The notes below the pieces were generated by a model. That model was not told where the DNA came from. It was given only the letters and a program-made list of their open reading frames with translations, and searched no databases. Shown here one piece after another: positions 43,989-55,789 of a DNA stretch of 64,000 nucleotides. This DNA comes from Paenibacillus oenotherae (lineage in GTDB: Bacteria; Bacillota; Bacilli; Paenibacillales; Paenibacillaceae). Made by a program: the position numbers and the translations under genes. Within the stretch, counting starts at the first letter, position 1. The number at the start of each line of letters is the position of its first letter. Location of the stretch: NCBI RefSeq assembly GCF_019443105.1, contig NZ_JAHZIJ010000004.1, positions 186,001 through 250,000 on the forward strand, given 5' to 3'.

Positions 43989-44023
43989 CATTTGCGCGGT
44001 AACACCCATCAACGGGCAAATAC

Positions 44024-44069
44024 CAAAAAAAGTGGCTGCGCAGGCCCATAAGCCTGTTTAGCCACTTTT
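44024..44069 (-). terminator. Strong intrinsic terminator of the purine operon
   Basis: AAAAGTGGCT with inner CAGGC pairs with GCCTG and AGCCACTTTT; on the minus strand it runs into a long TTTTTTT. It lies about 45 bases after the purD stop. Confidence 0.85.
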
Positions 44070-44112
44070 CAAATACATGCAAAGGTTCATTCCACCCATG
44101 CAGCCATTATAA

Positions 44113-45390
44113 TTATGAATTAGCTCCTTGCAGCGCCTTAGCGGCAATATCGGAGCGGATGTGCATCCCCTCGTACGAAATAACAGCCGCAGCTTCGTAA
44201 GCGCGGGCCCGCGCTTCAGCGATATCGCGTCCACAGCCGACAATACCAAGTACACGTCCGCCATTGGTCACAATGTCACCGTTGCTCTCTGCCGTTCCGG
44301 CGTGGAATACGAGCGCTCCCTGCGCCTTCGCAGCATCCAGCCCTTTAATAACCTGCCCTGTCGGGTACGGACCGGGATAACCTCCGGATGCGGCAACTAC
44401 GCATACTGCTGCCTCATCGCTCCATTCAATATCAATCGCGTCCAGACGGCCGTTAAGCGCTGCCAGAATAATATCCACCAGATCCGTCTTCAGGCGCGGA
44501 AGCACTACCTGTGTCTCCGGATCGCCCATGCGCGCATTAAATTCTATCGTCTTCACGCCGTCTTTTGTCATAATGAGACCCGCGAACAGCACGCCACGGA
44601 ACGGACGTCCTTCGCTGACCATTGCTTTGGCCGTCGGCTTAATAATGTTCTCGATCGCATCCTCGACCAATGCCGGGTCGATATGCGGCAGCGGCGAATA
44701 CGTTCCCATGCCGCCTGTATTTGGTCCTTTATCATCGTCGAATACAGGCTTATGATCCTGTGCAGGCACCATGGCGCGAACGGTTTCGCCATCAACGAAG
44801 GCAAGAATCGACATTTCCTGGCCCTCCAGGAATTCTTCAATAACAATGCTGCCGCCGGATTCCCCGAACACCTTCTCCACCATCATCTCGCGCAGAGCAT
44901 TCTCCGCTTCCTCGATCGTGAACGCAACCGTAACCCCTTTACCCGCTGCCAGACCGTCGGCCTTGACTACGATTGGCGCAGATTGCTGGCGCAAATAAGC
45001 AAGTGCCGCTTCATAATCCGTGAACGACTCATATTTCGCCGTTGGAATGTTGTATGCCTTGAGCAGGTCCTTCATAAAAATCTTACTGCCCTCAATAGCC
45101 GCCGCATTCTTCCGTGGTCCAAAAATCGGAATATTCCGCTCTTCGAAAGCGTCTACAATTCCATCCGCAAGCGGATCATCCGGCCCCACTACAACGAGGT
45201 CAATCGCATTGTCGCAGGCGAATTGAATCAGATCCCCGAACCGGTTAACCGGAATCGGCACGCATTCTGCCAGCTCAGCGATACCCGCATTGCCCGGCGC
45301 GCAATAAATTTGCTTCACCTTGTCGCTTTTGTTAAGTGCCCATACAATGGCGTGCTCGCGTCCGCCGCCGCCAATTACCATAATACGCAA
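44113..45390 (-). CDS. purD: Phosphoribosylamine-glycine ligase (GAR synthetase)
   Basis: 425 residues. An ATP-grasp enzyme that joins phosphoribosylamine and glycine to form GAR, the second step to IMP. Signatures are VIGGGGREHAIVWAL at the N-terminus, PIVVKADGLAAGKGVTVA, and the ATP-grasp metal site FNARMGDPETQVVLP. Length fits the family. The start is TTG at 45390 because AGGAGGG lies exactly 7 bases upstream; the next ATG is too far. It is the last gene of the operon, 155 bases behind purH, and a strong terminator follows. Confidence 0.95.
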   Translation of the reverse strand: MRIMVIGGGGREHAIVWALNKSDKVKQIYCAPGNAGIAELAECVPIPVNRFGDLIQFACDNAIDLVVVGPDDPLADGIVDAFEERNIPIFGPRKNAAAIEGSKIFMKDLLKAYNIPTAKYESFTDYEAALAYLRQQSAPIVVKADGLAAGKGVTVAFTIEEAENALREMMVEKVFGESGGSIVIEEFLEGQEMSILAFVDGETVRAMVPAQDHKPVFDDDKGPNTGGMGTYSPLPHIDPALVEDAIENIIKPTAKAMVSEGRPFRGVLFAGLIMTKDGVKTIEFNARMGDPETQVVLPRLKTDLVDIILAALNGRLDAIDIEWSDEAAVCVVAASGGYPGPYPTGQVIKGLDAAKAQGALVFHAGTAESNGDIVTNGGRVLGIVGCGRDIAEARARAYEAAAVISYEGMHIRSDIAAKALQGANS

Positions 45391-45544
45391 AGAAAAACCC
45401 TCCTATTGGGACTGAATAATGTAGTCGAGTCAGAGCTGCCCTGCACTTCACAGCAAGCGGGTAGGACAAGCGGAACATTCCCTGCATCGAAACCTGCGGG
45501 TCGCCACTTGCCCCTGTCAGCTTGTCAGCTGCCACTTCCAGCTA

Positions 45545-47092
45545 TTAATGCTTGAAATGGCGAACGCCGGTCACAACCATCGCGATGTTGTTCGCATCCG
45601 CAACAGCAATGGACTCCTCGTCCTTGATGGAACCGCCAGGCTGAATAACTGCCGTGATGCCTGCCTTGGCAGCCATCTCCAGCGTATCGCCCATCGGGAA
45701 GAACGCATCGGATGCCAGCACCGAGCCCTTCGCCTTCTCGCCCGCTTGCTCAATAGCAATACGCGCTGCGCCAACGCGGTTCATCTGCCCTGCGCCTACG
45801 CCAACGGTCATGCTGTCTGAAGCCAGCAGAATCGCATTCGATTTCACATGCTTCACGATCTTCCAGCCGAACAGCAGCTGCTTCAGCTCTTCCTCGGTCG
45901 GCTGACGCTTCGAAACAACTTTAATATCGTCCAGCGACAGGCTGTGAACATCGCTTTCCTGTACAAGCATACCGCCGTCAACGCTCGTAACGAGCCATTC
46001 CGGCTTGCGCTCTGCAGCCGCTTGGAACTCGCCAAGCTTGAGCAGGCGGATATTCTTCTTCTTCGTCAGTATATCCAATGCTTCCGGCGTGAAATCCGGC
46101 GCGATAATGATTTCGAGGAAAATCTCGCCTAACAGTCCGGCCGTCTCTGCCCCGATCGTACGGTTAGCCGCAACAATACCGCCGAAGATCGAGGTCGGAT
46201 CAGAAGCATACGCTTTCTGATACGCTTCATGGATGTCCTTGCCAATCCCTACGCCGCAAGGGTTCATATGCTTCACCGCTACGACAGCCGGCTCTTCGAA
46301 TTCCTTGACAATTGCAAGCGCCGCATTGGCATCATTAATATTGTTGTAGGACAGCTCCTTGCCATGCAGCTGCTCTGCCGTTGTAATATTGCCCGGAGCA
46401 GCGAGCGGCTTGCGGTAGAAGGCTGCTTTCTGATGCGGGTTCTCGCCATAGCGCAGATCCTGCACCTTCTCGTACGTAACCGTATAGCGCTCCGGCAATG
46501 GATTGCCGCCAAGCTTGGACAAGTAGTCGCCGATCAGCGCATCGTATGCGCCGGTGTGACGGAATACTTTGGCAGCGAGAGCTTTGCGCGTTTCGAGCGT
46601 CGTGTCGCCCTGCGCCTTCACTTCTTCCAGCACGGTGCCGTAATCCGCTGCATCAACAACGACGGTTACGAAAGCATGGTTTTTCGCTGCAGAACGAAGC
46701 ATTGTCGGTCCGCCGATATCGATATTCTCAATCGCATCCTCATAGGATACGTCCGGCTTCGCAATTGTCGCTGCAAAAGGATACAGGTTTACGACCACAA
46801 GATCGATATAATCAAGACCCAGCTCCTGCATCGCTTTCTGATGTCCCTCATCGTCACGGACAGCAAGCAGTCCGCTATGCACAGCAGGGTGGAGCGTCTT
46901 CACGCGTCCGTCAAGAATTTCCGGGAATCCGGTCACATCGGAGATTCCGATGACAGGCACGCCTTCCTTCTCCAGCAGGCTCGATGTTCCGCCTGTCGAT
47001 ATAATTTCCACACCCAGGCCCGCAAGCGCACGCGAAAATTCCACAATACCCGTTTTGTCCGATACACTAATTAAAGCTCTCCGAATTGCCAC
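45545..47092 (-). CDS. purH: Bifunctional AICAR formyltransferase / IMP cyclohydrolase
   Basis: 515 residues. The N-terminal IMP cyclohydrolase (about 1-145, [19 protein letters not shown]) is followed by the AICAR transformylase domain (about 195-515) with [28 protein letters not shown] and the C-terminal [16 protein letters not shown]. It carries out the last two steps to IMP using formyl-tetrahydrofolate. It starts with GTG, with AGGAGG 8 bases upstream. It follows purN with a short gap. Confidence 0.95.
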   Translation of the reverse strand: MAIRRALISVSDKTGIVEFSRALAGLGVEIISTGGTSSLLEKEGVPVIGISDVTGFPEILDGRVKTLHPAVHSGLLAVRDDEGHQKAMQELGLDYIDLVVVNLYPFAATIAKPDVSYEDAIENIDIGGPTMLRSAAKNHAFVTVVVDAADYGTVLEEVKAQGDTTLETRKALAAKVFRHTGAYDALIGDYLSKLGGNPLPERYTVTYEKVQDLRYGENPHQKAAFYRKPLAAPGNITTAEQLHGKELSYNNINDANAALAIVKEFEEPAVVAVKHMNPCGVGIGKDIHEAYQKAYASDPTSIFGGIVAANRTIGAETAGLLGEIFLEIIIAPDFTPEALDILTKKKNIRLLKLGEFQAAAERKPEWLVTSVDGGMLVQESDVHSLSLDDIKVVSKRQPTEEELKQLLFGWKIVKHVKSNAILLASDSMTVGVGAGQMNRVGAARIAIEQAGEKAKGSVLASDAFFPMGDTLEMAAKAGITAVIQPGGSIKDEESIAVADANNIAMVVTGVRHFKH

Positions 47093-47115
47093 TTTTGTAT
47101 CCTCCTAAAAAGTTC

Positions 47116-47724
47116 TCATATCATTACTTTGCGTCCGTCCAACCGAACCACGCCCGCCGCAATACGCTGAACGACCCAAGGGAGCAGCTCTTGCTCTGCC
47201 GCATGCACACGCGGCGCAAGCGTCGCTTCCGTGTCGCCGTCCAGCACTTCAACCGCCCGCTGGGCAATGATCGGTCCGCTGTCCAATCCGCCGTCTACAT
47301 AATGAACGGTGACCCCTGTCACCTTCACACCATAGTCCAGCGCCTGCTTCATGGCACCCACACCAGGAAAAGCCGGCAGAAGCGATGGATGAACATTGAT
47401 CATCCGTCCATAGTACGGCTCGACAAGCACCGGCGTAATAATGCGCATATAGCCCGCCAGCACAATCAGCTCAATCCCTCTGCGCCTAAGCTCCGCGAGA
47501 ATCTCTTCCTCGTAGGCCTCACGCGAAGCATATTCCTTCGGCCGGAACAGAAAGGTGTCGATCCCCGCCCTGCGGGCACGCTCCACGACCGGGGCTTCCG
47601 GCTTGTCACATACAAGAAGCTCGAGGCTTGCGCCCTCGAGCCTTTCTTGTTGTGCCGCATCCGCCAGCGACTGGAAGTTCGTTCCTTGCCCGGAGGCGAA
47701 TACAGCGATCCGTAATCCAGCCAT
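47116..47724 (-). CDS. purN: Phosphoribosylglycinamide formyltransferase
   Basis: 202 residues; folate-dependent GAR transformylase (third step). Motifs: FASGQGTNFQSLADA, VLAGYMRIITPVLVEPYYGRMINVHPSLLPAFPG with the catalytic Asn-His-Asp cluster, and GVTVHYVDGGLDSGPII. Start ATG overlaps the purM stop by one base (TAATG), so translation is coupled. Confidence 0.95.
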   Translation of the reverse strand: MAGLRIAVFASGQGTNFQSLADAAQQERLEGASLELLVCDKPEAPVVERARRAGIDTFLFRPKEYASREAYEEEILAELRRRGIELIVLAGYMRIITPVLVEPYYGRMINVHPSLLPAFPGVGAMKQALDYGVKVTGVTVHYVDGGLDSGPIIAQRAVEVLDGDTEATLAPRVHAAEQELLPWVVQRIAAGVVRLDGRKVMI

Positions 47725-48767
47725 TACACTTCCGCTCCAGTAAAGGTAACGATACGGCTTCCTTCCGTTACTGTACCGATCCGGTACACATCCTCGCCAA
47801 GCTCAGCCGCAATACGGAGCGCTTCGTCCGCTTGCTCGGCAGGAACGACAACGACCATGCCGATACCCATGTTGAATGTCGTGAACATGTCGCGGTTGGT
47901 GATGCTGCCCTTCTCCTGCATCAGCTGGAAGATCGGCTGGATCGGCCATGAGCCGTACTCCACATTTACATTCACGCCCTCTGGCAGCACGCGCGGAATA
48001 TTCTCGATGAAGCCTCCGCCTGTAATGTGCGCCATCCCTTTTACCGTCACACGGTTGATCAGCTCAAGCACTGGCTTCACATAGATGCGCGTTGGCTCAA
48101 GAATGACCTCGCCAAGCCCCTTGCCGCCCAGCTCAGGGAGCGTATCGTTCAAGCTGTATCCGCTCTTCTCAAGAAGAAGCTTGCGCACAAGCGAGAAGCC
48201 GTTGCTGTGAATGCCGCTCGATGCAAGACCGAGCACAACATCGCCGGGAGCAATCGTGGAGCCGTCGATCATTTTCTTCTTGTCCACAATACCGACCGTG
48301 AAGCCTGCGATATCGTATTCGTCGCCTTGGTACATGCCCGGCATTTCGGCCGTCTCGCCGCCGATCAGCGCGCAGCCTGATTGTACGCAGCCATCGGAGA
48401 TGCCTTTGACAATCGCTTCGATCTTGGCTGGCTCGACTTTGCCGCAAGCCAGATAATCGAGGAAGAAGAGCGGCTCTGCGCCTTGCACGATAATATCGTT
48501 CACGCACATGGCCACCGCATCGATACCGATCGTGTCATGCTTGTCCATCGCGAATGCGATCATCAGCTTCGTGCCGACACCGTCCGTACCGGATACAAGA
48601 ACCGGCTCCTCGTACTTATCCTTGTTCAATCCGAACAATCCGCCGAACCCGCCGAGCTCAGCCATAACCTCCGGACGGAACGTTTTCTTCACATGCTTCT
48701 TCATCCGTTCCACTGCTTCATTGCCTGCCGCAATATCGACGCCAGCTTGTTTGTAAGCTTCTGCCAC
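47724..48767 (-). CDS. purM: Phosphoribosylformylglycinamidine cyclo-ligase (AIR synthetase)
   Basis: 347 residues from the GTG at 48767 (protein start [16 protein letters not shown], as in the Bacillus enzyme); an earlier GTG at 48776 lies inside the ribosome site AGGAG. It closes the imidazole ring to give AIR. Motifs of the PurM/ThiL fold are visible: [27 protein letters not shown] and [15 protein letters not shown]. It overlaps purN by one base. Confidence 0.95.
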   Translation of the reverse strand: MAEAYKQAGVDIAAGNEAVERMKKHVKKTFRPEVMAELGGFGGLFGLNKDKYEEPVLVSGTDGVGTKLMIAFAMDKHDTIGIDAVAMCVNDIIVQGAEPLFFLDYLACGKVEPAKIEAIVKGISDGCVQSGCALIGGETAEMPGMYQGDEYDIAGFTVGIVDKKKMIDGSTIAPGDVVLGLASSGIHSNGFSLVRKLLLEKSGYSLNDTLPELGGKGLGEVILEPTRIYVKPVLELINRVTVKGMAHITGGGFIENIPRVLPEGVNVNVEYGSWPIQPIFQLMQEKGSITNRDMFTTFNMGIGMVVVVPAEQADEALRIAAELGEDVYRIGTVTEGSRIVTFTGAEV

Positions 48768-48809
48768 CGTATTCACTCCTAATGATTAATCCCCGCAAGG
48801 GTTTACGCT

Positions 48810-50291
48810 TTAACAGCTGCAGCTTTTCTCCGAATTCGGGTCAATCAGTGTCGGGTAGTCATTATCGAAGCAGGCCAGGCACATGCCGCGGTTGAACGCG
48901 CCGTCATTGCCGCCGACCGCATCGATAAGTCCCTCATGACTTAGAAAATATAGCGAATCCGCATTAATTGCCTGCCTGATTTCCTCCACCGTCTTCGAAG
49001 AAGCGATCAGCTCCTTGCGGTCCGGCGTGTCGATGCCATAGTAGCAAGGGTTGGCGAATGGCGGCGATGTAATCCGCACATGCACTTCCGTTGCGCCAGC
49101 CTCGCGAAGCATGTTCACGATCCGCAGACTTGTGGTGCCGCGAACGATGGAATCATCGATCATGACGACACGCTTGCCCTCGACCACTTTGCGGACTGCG
49201 GACAGCTTCATCTTGACACCCTTCTCGCGAAGCTCCTGGGAAGGCTGGATGAACGTCCGGCCCGTATACTTGTTCTTGATCAGCCCAAGCTCGTACGGGA
49301 TGCCTGTTTGCTCCGCATAGCCGATTGCGGCCGAGATGCTCGAGTCCGGCACGCCTGTAACGACATCCGCGTCAATAAAGGCTTCCAGCGCCAGCTTTTG
49401 ACCCATTCTTTTACGCGAGGAATGCAGATTAATGCCATTAATATCACTATCAGGACGGGCAAAATAGATATACTCCATCGCGCATGTCGCGCGGCGCTCG
49501 ATTGGCGCATAACGATCCTCGAACAGTCCGTCACGATCAAGAATCAGCAGCTCGCCGGGCTGGACATCACGCTCATAGACGGCACCGCAAGTTTCCAGCG
49601 CACAAGTCTCGGAGGCAAATACATAGCCGCTCCCCAGCTTGCCCATGACGAGCGGGCGAAGCCCATGCGGATCAGACGCGACAAGCAGCTTGTCGTTGGT
49701 CATAATCAAGAAAGCGAAGCCGCCGATAATGCGCTGCAAAGCTTCCTTCGCCGCACTGACGAAGTCCTTGCTGGAGCGGGCAATCAGATGGGCAATAACC
49801 TCGGTATCGCTCGTCGTCTGGAAGATCGATCCCTGCATCTCCAGCTCACGGCGAATCGATGGCGCATTCACAATATTGCCGTTCGTAGCAACAGCGAGAT
49901 CGCCGTCGCGGTATTTGAACACTAGCGGCTGCGCGTTGGCAAGCTTGCTCTCGCCCGCTGTCGAATAACGAACGTGGCCGATGACACGATCACCGGGAAG
50001 ACCGTCAAGACGCTCCTGATCGAACACTTCCTTCACGAGCCCCATGCCCCGGTGGTAGTTAAAGCTGCCATCCTTGGAGTCCACGGAGCACATGCCGGAG
50101 CTCTCTTCCCCGCGATGCTGCAGCGCATGCAGGCCATAATAACCAAGCGACGAGGCATGCGGGATGCCGAACACCCCGAATACACCGCACTCTTCACGCA
50201 ATTTATCAAAAATGTCGTCCCGGCCAATGCCCTCATTGTAATGAGAGCCAGTCCACAGCTTATGCTTCAGCTGCTTCACTTCATCAGACAT
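48810..50291 (-). CDS. purF: Amidophosphoribosyltransferase
   Basis: 493 residues. It commits PRPP to purine synthesis by adding glutamine-derived ammonia. The N-terminal 34 residues form the leader that is normally cut off, exposing catalytic C35 ([11 protein letters not shown]). The glutaminase domain is followed by the PRPP site [17 protein letters not shown]. Cysteines in the C-terminal part (CLACFDND and the final SCSC) are consistent with the Fe-S cluster of the Bacillus type. It overlaps the end of purL by 16 bases, so translation is coupled. Confidence 0.95.
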   Translation of the reverse strand: MSDEVKQLKHKLWTGSHYNEGIGRDDIFDKLREECGVFGVFGIPHASSLGYYGLHALQHRGEESSGMCSVDSKDGSFNYHRGMGLVKEVFDQERLDGLPGDRVIGHVRYSTAGESKLANAQPLVFKYRDGDLAVATNGNIVNAPSIRRELEMQGSIFQTTSDTEVIAHLIARSSKDFVSAAKEALQRIIGGFAFLIMTNDKLLVASDPHGLRPLVMGKLGSGYVFASETCALETCGAVYERDVQPGELLILDRDGLFEDRYAPIERRATCAMEYIYFARPDSDINGINLHSSRKRMGQKLALEAFIDADVVTGVPDSSISAAIGYAEQTGIPYELGLIKNKYTGRTFIQPSQELREKGVKMKLSAVRKVVEGKRVVMIDDSIVRGTTSLRIVNMLREAGATEVHVRITSPPFANPCYYGIDTPDRKELIASSKTVEEIRQAINADSLYFLSHEGLIDAVGGNDGAFNRGMCLACFDNDYPTLIDPNSEKSCSC

Positions 50292-52519
50292 GGAATCGCA
50301 TCCTTCCAGACCTTCTCCAGTTGTTCTACCGGTGCGCTAACGCCCGGCTTGCCATTGATGTTGATGGTCAGTCCGTCTCCGCCTACAACGCCGATCTGCG
50401 CATTCGGTACGCCCTGCTCGTTCAGGTGAGCGATCAGCTTGTCCGCTTGCTCAGGTTTAACCGAGAGCAGAATACGCGATTGCGATTCGCTGAACAGCGC
50501 CGCATCCGCACGAAGCGATGTCGCAACATTAACTTCGGCGCCCAGCTTGCCGCTGATGCACGATTCCGCCAATGCCACTGCAAGACCGCCCTCGGACAGG
50601 TCATGCGCCGAAGCAACCAGACCTTGCTGGATAGCAGCAAGCACGGTGTTCAGCAGCTTCTTCTCCACTGCCAGATCGATCACTGGCGGACGGCCTTCAG
50701 ACTTGCCTTGCAGCACATATTGAAGCTCGCTGCCGCCGAATTCATGCTTCGTTTCCCCAAGCAGGACGATAATATCTCCCGCAGCCTTGAAGCCTTGTGT
50801 CGTAATATGATCCACATCATGCACGAGACCGACCATACCGATAACCGGCGTCGGGTAGATAGCACCCTTCGCGTTCTCGTTGTACAGACTGACATTGCCG
50901 CCGATAACCGGCGTGTCCAGCACGCGGCAAGCCTCGGACATGCCGTCAGCCGATTTCTCCAGCTGCCAGAACACTTCCGGCTTCTCCGGATTGCCGAAGT
51001 TCAGGTTATCCGTAATCGCCAGCGGCTCAGCGCCGGAGCAGACAATGTTACGGGCAGCTTCTGCAACAGCAATACGTCCGCCTACTTCTGGATCAAGGTA
51101 AACATAACGGCCGTTGCAGTCAGTCGTCATCGCAAGCGCCTTGCGCGTGCCATGAATCGTTACGACCGCCGCATCCGAGCCCGGTTGAACGGCTGTGCTT
51201 GTGCGAACCATGTAGTCATATTGACTATATACCCATTCCTTGCTCGCTACTGTTGGCGAAGCAAGAACTTGCTTCAATGCATCCGTCAGATCGCCAACTT
51301 CCGCGTAAGCAGTCGTGTCGATCGCGCCGTTCTCCGCATAGTAAGCAGGCTCCTTGGACGGCTTGTCATACACCGGACATTCGTCAACGAGCGCAGTAAC
51401 CGGCATATCAGCCACCTGCTCGCCTTTGTGGAACAGACGCAGACGTCCGTCGTCCGTAACTTTACCAACCTTGGCGCAGATGATGCCCCAACGGTCGAAA
51501 ATTTCTTTCGCCTGCGCTTCATGCTGCGGCTCGACAACGAAGAGCATGCGCTCCTGCGACTCCGACAGCATCATTTCGTACGGCGTCATGTCCGTTTCAC
51601 GCTGAGGCACTTCATCCAGGTACAGCTCAAGGCCATTGCCTGCTTTGGATGCCATCTCCGCGCTGGAGCAAGTCAGACCCGCTGCTCCCATATCTTGAAT
51701 ACCGAGCACGATGCCGGAATCGATCAGCTCAAGTGTCGCTTCCATAACGAGCTTCTCCATGAACGGATCGCCGACTTGTACCGCGGTACGCTTCTCTTCT
51801 GATTCTTCGGACAGCTCAACTGATGCGAACGTCGCACCGTGGATACCGTCGCGGCCTGTTGCTGGACCAACGTAAAATACCGGGTTGCCTACCCCTTTAG
51901 CGACACCGCGCTGAATTTTATCATGGTCGATCAAGCCGACGCACATCGCATTTACGAGCGGATTGCCCTCATAGCTCTCATCGAACATAACCTCGCCCGC
52001 AACGGTTGGGATACCGATACAGTTGCCATAGCCAGCGATTCCGCTAACCACATGCTCGAACAAATATTTGACGCGTTCATTTTCCAGACGTCCGAAACGA
52101 AGGCTGTTGAGCAGCGCTACCGGACGAGCACCCATGGAGAAAATATCGCGAATAATGCCGCCCACGCCTGTCGCCGCACCTTGGAAAGGCTCAACCGCCG
52201 ACGGATGGTTATGCGATTCGATCTTGAATACGACGGCTTGATTGTCGCCGATATCGACGATGCCCGCGCCTTCGCCCGGTCCCATCAGAACACGAGGGCC
52301 AGTGATCGGGAACTTCTTCAGAATTGGCTTGGAGTTTTTGTACGAGCAATGCTCCGACCACATAACGCTGAATACACCGATCTCCGTATAATTAGGCAGG
52401 CGACCGAGAAATCCGCAAATAAGCTCGAATTCATAGTCGCTTACACCGAATTGCTGATAAATTTTCTGATCCGCGATTTGTTCTGCTGTCGGCTCCTTAG
52501 CCGTTAACTGCTGCGCCAT
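50276..52519 (-). CDS. purL: FGAM synthase large subunit (small-type PurL)
   Basis: 747 residues from the ATG at 52519 (GGAGGG 6 bases upstream). This is the shorter PurL that needs PurQ and PurS as partners. Two PurM-like halves are visible: [20 protein letters not shown] and [21 protein letters not shown] in the first, [17 protein letters not shown] and the ATP loop [15 protein letters not shown] in the second. It overlaps purQ by 23 bases and purF by 16. Confidence 0.95.
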   Translation of the reverse strand: MAQQLTAKEPTAEQIADQKIYQQFGVSDYEFELICGFLGRLPNYTEIGVFSVMWSEHCSYKNSKPILKKFPITGPRVLMGPGEGAGIVDIGDNQAVVFKIESHNHPSAVEPFQGAATGVGGIIRDIFSMGARPVALLNSLRFGRLENERVKYLFEHVVSGIAGYGNCIGIPTVAGEVMFDESYEGNPLVNAMCVGLIDHDKIQRGVAKGVGNPVFYVGPATGRDGIHGATFASVELSEESEEKRTAVQVGDPFMEKLVMEATLELIDSGIVLGIQDMGAAGLTCSSAEMASKAGNGLELYLDEVPQRETDMTPYEMMLSESQERMLFVVEPQHEAQAKEIFDRWGIICAKVGKVTDDGRLRLFHKGEQVADMPVTALVDECPVYDKPSKEPAYYAENGAIDTTAYAEVGDLTDALKQVLASPTVASKEWVYSQYDYMVRTSTAVQPGSDAAVVTIHGTRKALAMTTDCNGRYVYLDPEVGGRIAVAEAARNIVCSGAEPLAITDNLNFGNPEKPEVFWQLEKSADGMSEACRVLDTPVIGGNVSLYNENAKGAIYPTPVIGMVGLVHDVDHITTQGFKAAGDIIVLLGETKHEFGGSELQYVLQGKSEGRPPVIDLAVEKKLLNTVLAAIQQGLVASAHDLSEGGLAVALAESCISGKLGAEVNVATSLRADAALFSESQSRILLSVKPEQADKLIAHLNEQGVPNAQIGVVGGDGLTININGKPGVSAPVEQLEKVWKDAIPCLMK

Positions 52520-53192
52520 TCTTTTCCCTCCATGCATTCAAAATCGAGGTAAACATCCGTTTGCCGTCTTCCGAGCCAAGAATCTGGCTAATTGCGCGCT
52601 CAGGATGCGGCATCATGCCAACCACATTGCCCGCTTTGTTGCTAATACCTGCAATATCTTCAATCGATCCGTTCGGGTTCGCGCCCGCTTTGTAACGGAA
52701 TACGATCTGACCGTTCGCTTTAAGCTCTGCCAAAGTCGCTTCATCACAGTAGTAGTTGCCTTCGCCATGCGCGATCGGAATATCGATGATTTCGCCCGGC
52801 GCATATTGATTGGTGAACGCTGTGCCGTTGTTGACAACTTCAAGCAGTGTGCTGTGGCAGCGGAATTTCAGTCCTTCGTTACGGCGCAGAGCGCCAGGGA
52901 GAAGGCCCGCTTCCGTAAGAATTTGAAATCCGTTGCAAATACCGAGGATGTACTTGCCTTGCGCTGCTGCTTTGACCACTTCGCTCATAACAGGAGCAAA
53001 ACGCGCGATTGCGCCGCAGCGCAGGTAGTCCCCATAGGAGAAGCCGCCCGGCACCAGAATAGCGTCATAAGCGGAAAGATCAGTTGCCGTGTGCCAGACA
53101 TAATCAACCGGCTGCCCAACCGTTTCTTCAACCGCTTTGTAGCAATCAATATCACAGTTGGAGCCTGGAAATACGATTACCGCGAACTTCAT
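52497..53192 (-). CDS. purQ: FGAM synthase glutaminase subunit
   Basis: 231 residues, class I glutamine amidotransferase fold. Nucleophile Cys in [21 protein letters not shown], His/Glu pair in [10 protein letters not shown], and N-terminal [14 protein letters not shown]. It makes ammonia for PurL within the PurSQL complex. It ends 23 bases inside purL and follows purS by 3 bases. Confidence 0.95.
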   Translation of the reverse strand: MKFAVIVFPGSNCDIDCYKAVEETVGQPVDYVWHTATDLSAYDAILVPGGFSYGDYLRCGAIARFAPVMSEVVKAAAQGKYILGICNGFQILTEAGLLPGALRRNEGLKFRCHSTLLEVVNNGTAFTNQYAPGEIIDIPIAHGEGNYYCDEATLAELKANGQIVFRYKAGANPNGSIEDIAGISNKAGNVVGMMPHPERAISQILGSEDGKRMFTSILNAWREKNGAAVNG

Positions 53193-53195
53193 CGC

Positions 53196-53438
53196 TTATC
53201 CCTCCAACTCGAAACGGTAATCTTCAATAACCGTGTTGGCGAGCAGCTTCTCGCACATCGCCTTCAGGTTGTTTTCCGCCTCAGCACGATCCGTCGTATC
53301 AAGCTCAAGCTCCAAATATTTGCCGATGCGCACCTTGCCTACTTCCTCGAAGCCCATCGTGTGCAGCGCGCCTTGAACAGCGCTTCCTTGCGGGTCAAGC
53401 ACGTTTTGTTTGATCGTCACGTAAACCGTTGCTTTCAT
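53196..53438 (-). CDS. purS: FGAM synthase small subunit PurS
   Basis: 80 residues; a small homodimeric scaffold linking PurQ and PurL. The whole chain is typical: YVTIKQNVLDPQGSAVQGAL and EVGKVRIGKYLELELD. AGGAGG lies 10 bases before the ATG. Placed between purC and purQ, as in Bacillus. Confidence 0.95.
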   Translation of the reverse strand: MKATVYVTIKQNVLDPQGSAVQGALHTMGFEEVGKVRIGKYLELELDTTDRAEAENNLKAMCEKLLANTVIEDYRFELEG

Positions 53439-53517
53439 TGGGGGTGTCGCCTCCTGAAAATGTTTTGGATAGGGTGCGAGGCATATTTGCTTGCCCCGCG
53501 GGTGAATCAGCCTTGCT

Positions 53518-54408
53518 TTATAGAGACGAGCCGGTCAAGCGCTCGAAGATGTTCAGATAGCGGCGGGTTGTTTCCTCGACTACCTCAGCAGGCAATGGGT
53601 CGGGCTTGCTGTTCTTGTCCCAGTCAGAACCGGCAAGATAGGTGCGAACCGGTTCCTTGTCCATGCTGTCGATCTCGATATCGTAGGCATAGTTCTCCTT
53701 GGCCCAGAAGCGTGAGGAATCCGGTGTGAAAATCTCGTCGATCAGAATAACCTTGCCGTCGATAAGTCCAAATTCAAACTTGCAATCCGCCAGAATAATG
53801 CCCCGCTCCTCGCAGTAAGCACGGGCAAACTCATAGAGCTTGATGCTGCGCTCGCGCAGCTCCTCGGCAAGCCCGGCGCCGATCATTTCGGCCATGCGCT
53901 CGAACGGAATATCCTCATCATGCCCGACATCATTCTTGGCGGCAGGCGTGAACAGAGGCGCATCGAACCGTTCGTTCTTGCGCATTCCGGCGCGCAGCTC
54001 AATGCCGTTAATCGCCGACGTTCCCTCGTATTGTCTCCAGCCGCCGCCCGTGATATAGCCGCGCACCACACACTCGATGTCGATCCGCTCTGCTTTCTTG
54101 GTTACCATGATCCGGTTCTTCAGCAGCTCCGGCTCAGTAATGATATCCCCCAGCTTCGCAACATCGGTATGAATAACATGATTCGGCTGTATATCCGCTG
54201 TCTGCTCGAACCAGAATGCCGACAACCGGTTCAGCACATTCCCCTTCTCCGGCACAGCCGGGTCCAGTACATAGTCGAACGCGCTGATCCGGTCGGTCAC
54301 CACGATCAGATAGTGCTCGCCCAGATCGTACAGCTCCCTCACCTTTCCTTTGTAAATCAGCGGTGCCTTGACATAATCAACGGCGGAGGATAAAGCAATT
54401 GCGGCCAT
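53518..54408 (-). CDS. purC: SAICAR synthetase (long form)
   Basis: 296 residues. It joins CAIR and aspartate to make SAICAR. Motifs: YKGKVRELYDLGEHYLIVVTDRISAFDYVL, IECVVRGYITGGGWRQY and KFEFGLIDGKVILIDEIFTPDSSRFW. It is longer than the roughly 240-residue Bacillus subtilis/E. coli type and closer in length to the eukaryote-like form. It sits between purB and purS in the operon. Confidence 0.93.
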   Translation of the reverse strand: MAAIALSSAVDYVKAPLIYKGKVRELYDLGEHYLIVVTDRISAFDYVLDPAVPEKGNVLNRLSAFWFEQTADIQPNHVIHTDVAKLGDIITEPELLKNRIMVTKKAERIDIECVVRGYITGGGWRQYEGTSAINGIELRAGMRKNERFDAPLFTPAAKNDVGHDEDIPFERMAEMIGAGLAEELRERSIKLYEFARAYCEERGIILADCKFEFGLIDGKVILIDEIFTPDSSRFWAKENYAYDIEIDSMDKEPVRTYLAGSDWDKNSKPDPLPAEVVEETTRRYLNIFERLTGSSL

Positions 54409-54488
54409 TATTAAATGCTCCCTTCCCTGCTGCGGCTGCAGCCATGAAGCTTGTTATCTCAGTCAATTGCAGTCAAACAACCAGTCTA

Positions 54489-55784
54489 TTAGATCAGTTC
54501 AAGACGTTTGAAGATCGTGTCCACATGCTTGAGATGCCAGGATGGATTGAAGCAGTCCTCAATCTCCTCAGCGGACAGCACGCTTGTAATTTCCGGCGTA
54601 GCTTCAATGATCTCGCGGAATTGGCGCTGCTCCTCCCAAGCCTGCATCGCACGCGGCTGAACCGTGTCATATGCTTGCTCGCGGGCAAAACCTTTATCGA
54701 TCAGCTTCGTCAGGACGCGGCCGGAGAACGGCACGCCGAACGTGCGCTGCATGTTGCGTTTCATATTCTCAGGGAATACCTGAAGGTTCTTGATAATGTT
54801 GCCGAGACGATTCAGCATGTAGTTCAGCAGCATCGTCGCATCCGGTAAAATAATCCGTTCAACGGACGAGTGGCTAATATCGCGCTCATGCCACAGCGGT
54901 ACGTTCTCGTAAGCTGTAATCATATGTCCGCGAATAACGCGGGACAGGCCGGAGATGTTCTCGCAGCCGATCGGGTTGCGTTTGTGCGGCATTGCCGACG
55001 AGCCCTTCTGGCCTTTGGCAAAAGGCTCCTCCACTTCGCGGAACTCGCTCTTCTGCAGGGCGCGAATCTCGGTTGCGAACTTGTCAAGCGACGAAGCGAC
55101 AAGCGCCAGTGTCGCCATATATTCCGCATGGCGGTCGCGCTGCAGCGTTTGCGTCGAGATCGGAGCAGGCGTAATGCCGAGCTTGCGGCAGGTGAACTCC
55201 TCTACGAAAGGATCGATGTTCGCGTACGTGCCGACCGCGCCGGAGATTTTGCCGAATTGAACGCCACTCGCCGCATGCTTGAAGCGCTCCAGATTCCGTT
55301 TCATCTCCTCATACCAGAGAGCCAGCTTGAGACCGAACGTCGTCGGCTCCGCATGAACGCCATGCGTACGGCCCATCATCGCTGTATCCTTGTAAGCAAC
55401 CGCTTGGCCGCGAAGAATCTCGATGAAATTGACGATGTCCTGCTCCAGAATGCTGTTCGCCTGGCGAAGCAGGTAGCCCATCGCCGTATCGACGACATCC
55501 GTCGAGGTCAGGCCGTAGTGCACCCATTTGCGCTCTGGTCCAACCGTCTCGGAGACTGCGCGGGTAAAGGCGATAACGTCATGGCGCGTCTCCAGCTCGA
55601 TCTCATTAATCCGGTCGATATTGAAGCTTGCATTGCTGCGAAGCGCCTCAACGTCCGCGCGCGGTATAACTCCCAGCTCCACCCATGCCTCGCATGCGCA
55701 AAGCTCGACTTCAAGCCACGCCTTGAATTTATTCTCTTCCGTCCAAATCGCTCTCATTTCCGGTCTGCTATAACGTTCTAACAT
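54489..55784 (-). CDS. purB: Adenylosuccinate lyase
   Basis: 431 residues from the ATG at 55784 (GGAGGG about 10 bases upstream). Fumarase-superfamily enzyme that cleaves SAICAR and, in the AMP branch, adenylosuccinate. The superfamily signature is [17 protein letters not shown]; catalytic His residues lie in [14 protein letters not shown] and in [15 protein letters not shown]. The gene begins 5 bases after purK ends. Confidence 0.95.
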   Translation of the reverse strand: MLERYSRPEMRAIWTEENKFKAWLEVELCACEAWVELGVIPRADVEALRSNASFNIDRINEIELETRHDVIAFTRAVSETVGPERKWVHYGLTSTDVVDTAMGYLLRQANSILEQDIVNFIEILRGQAVAYKDTAMMGRTHGVHAEPTTFGLKLALWYEEMKRNLERFKHAASGVQFGKISGAVGTYANIDPFVEEFTCRKLGITPAPISTQTLQRDRHAEYMATLALVASSLDKFATEIRALQKSEFREVEEPFAKGQKGSSAMPHKRNPIGCENISGLSRVIRGHMITAYENVPLWHERDISHSSVERIILPDATMLLNYMLNRLGNIIKNLQVFPENMKRNMQRTFGVPFSGRVLTKLIDKGFAREQAYDTVQPRAMQAWEEQRQFREIIEATPEITSVLSAEEIEDCFNPSWHLKHVDTIFKRLELI

Positions 55785-55789
55785 GCGTC

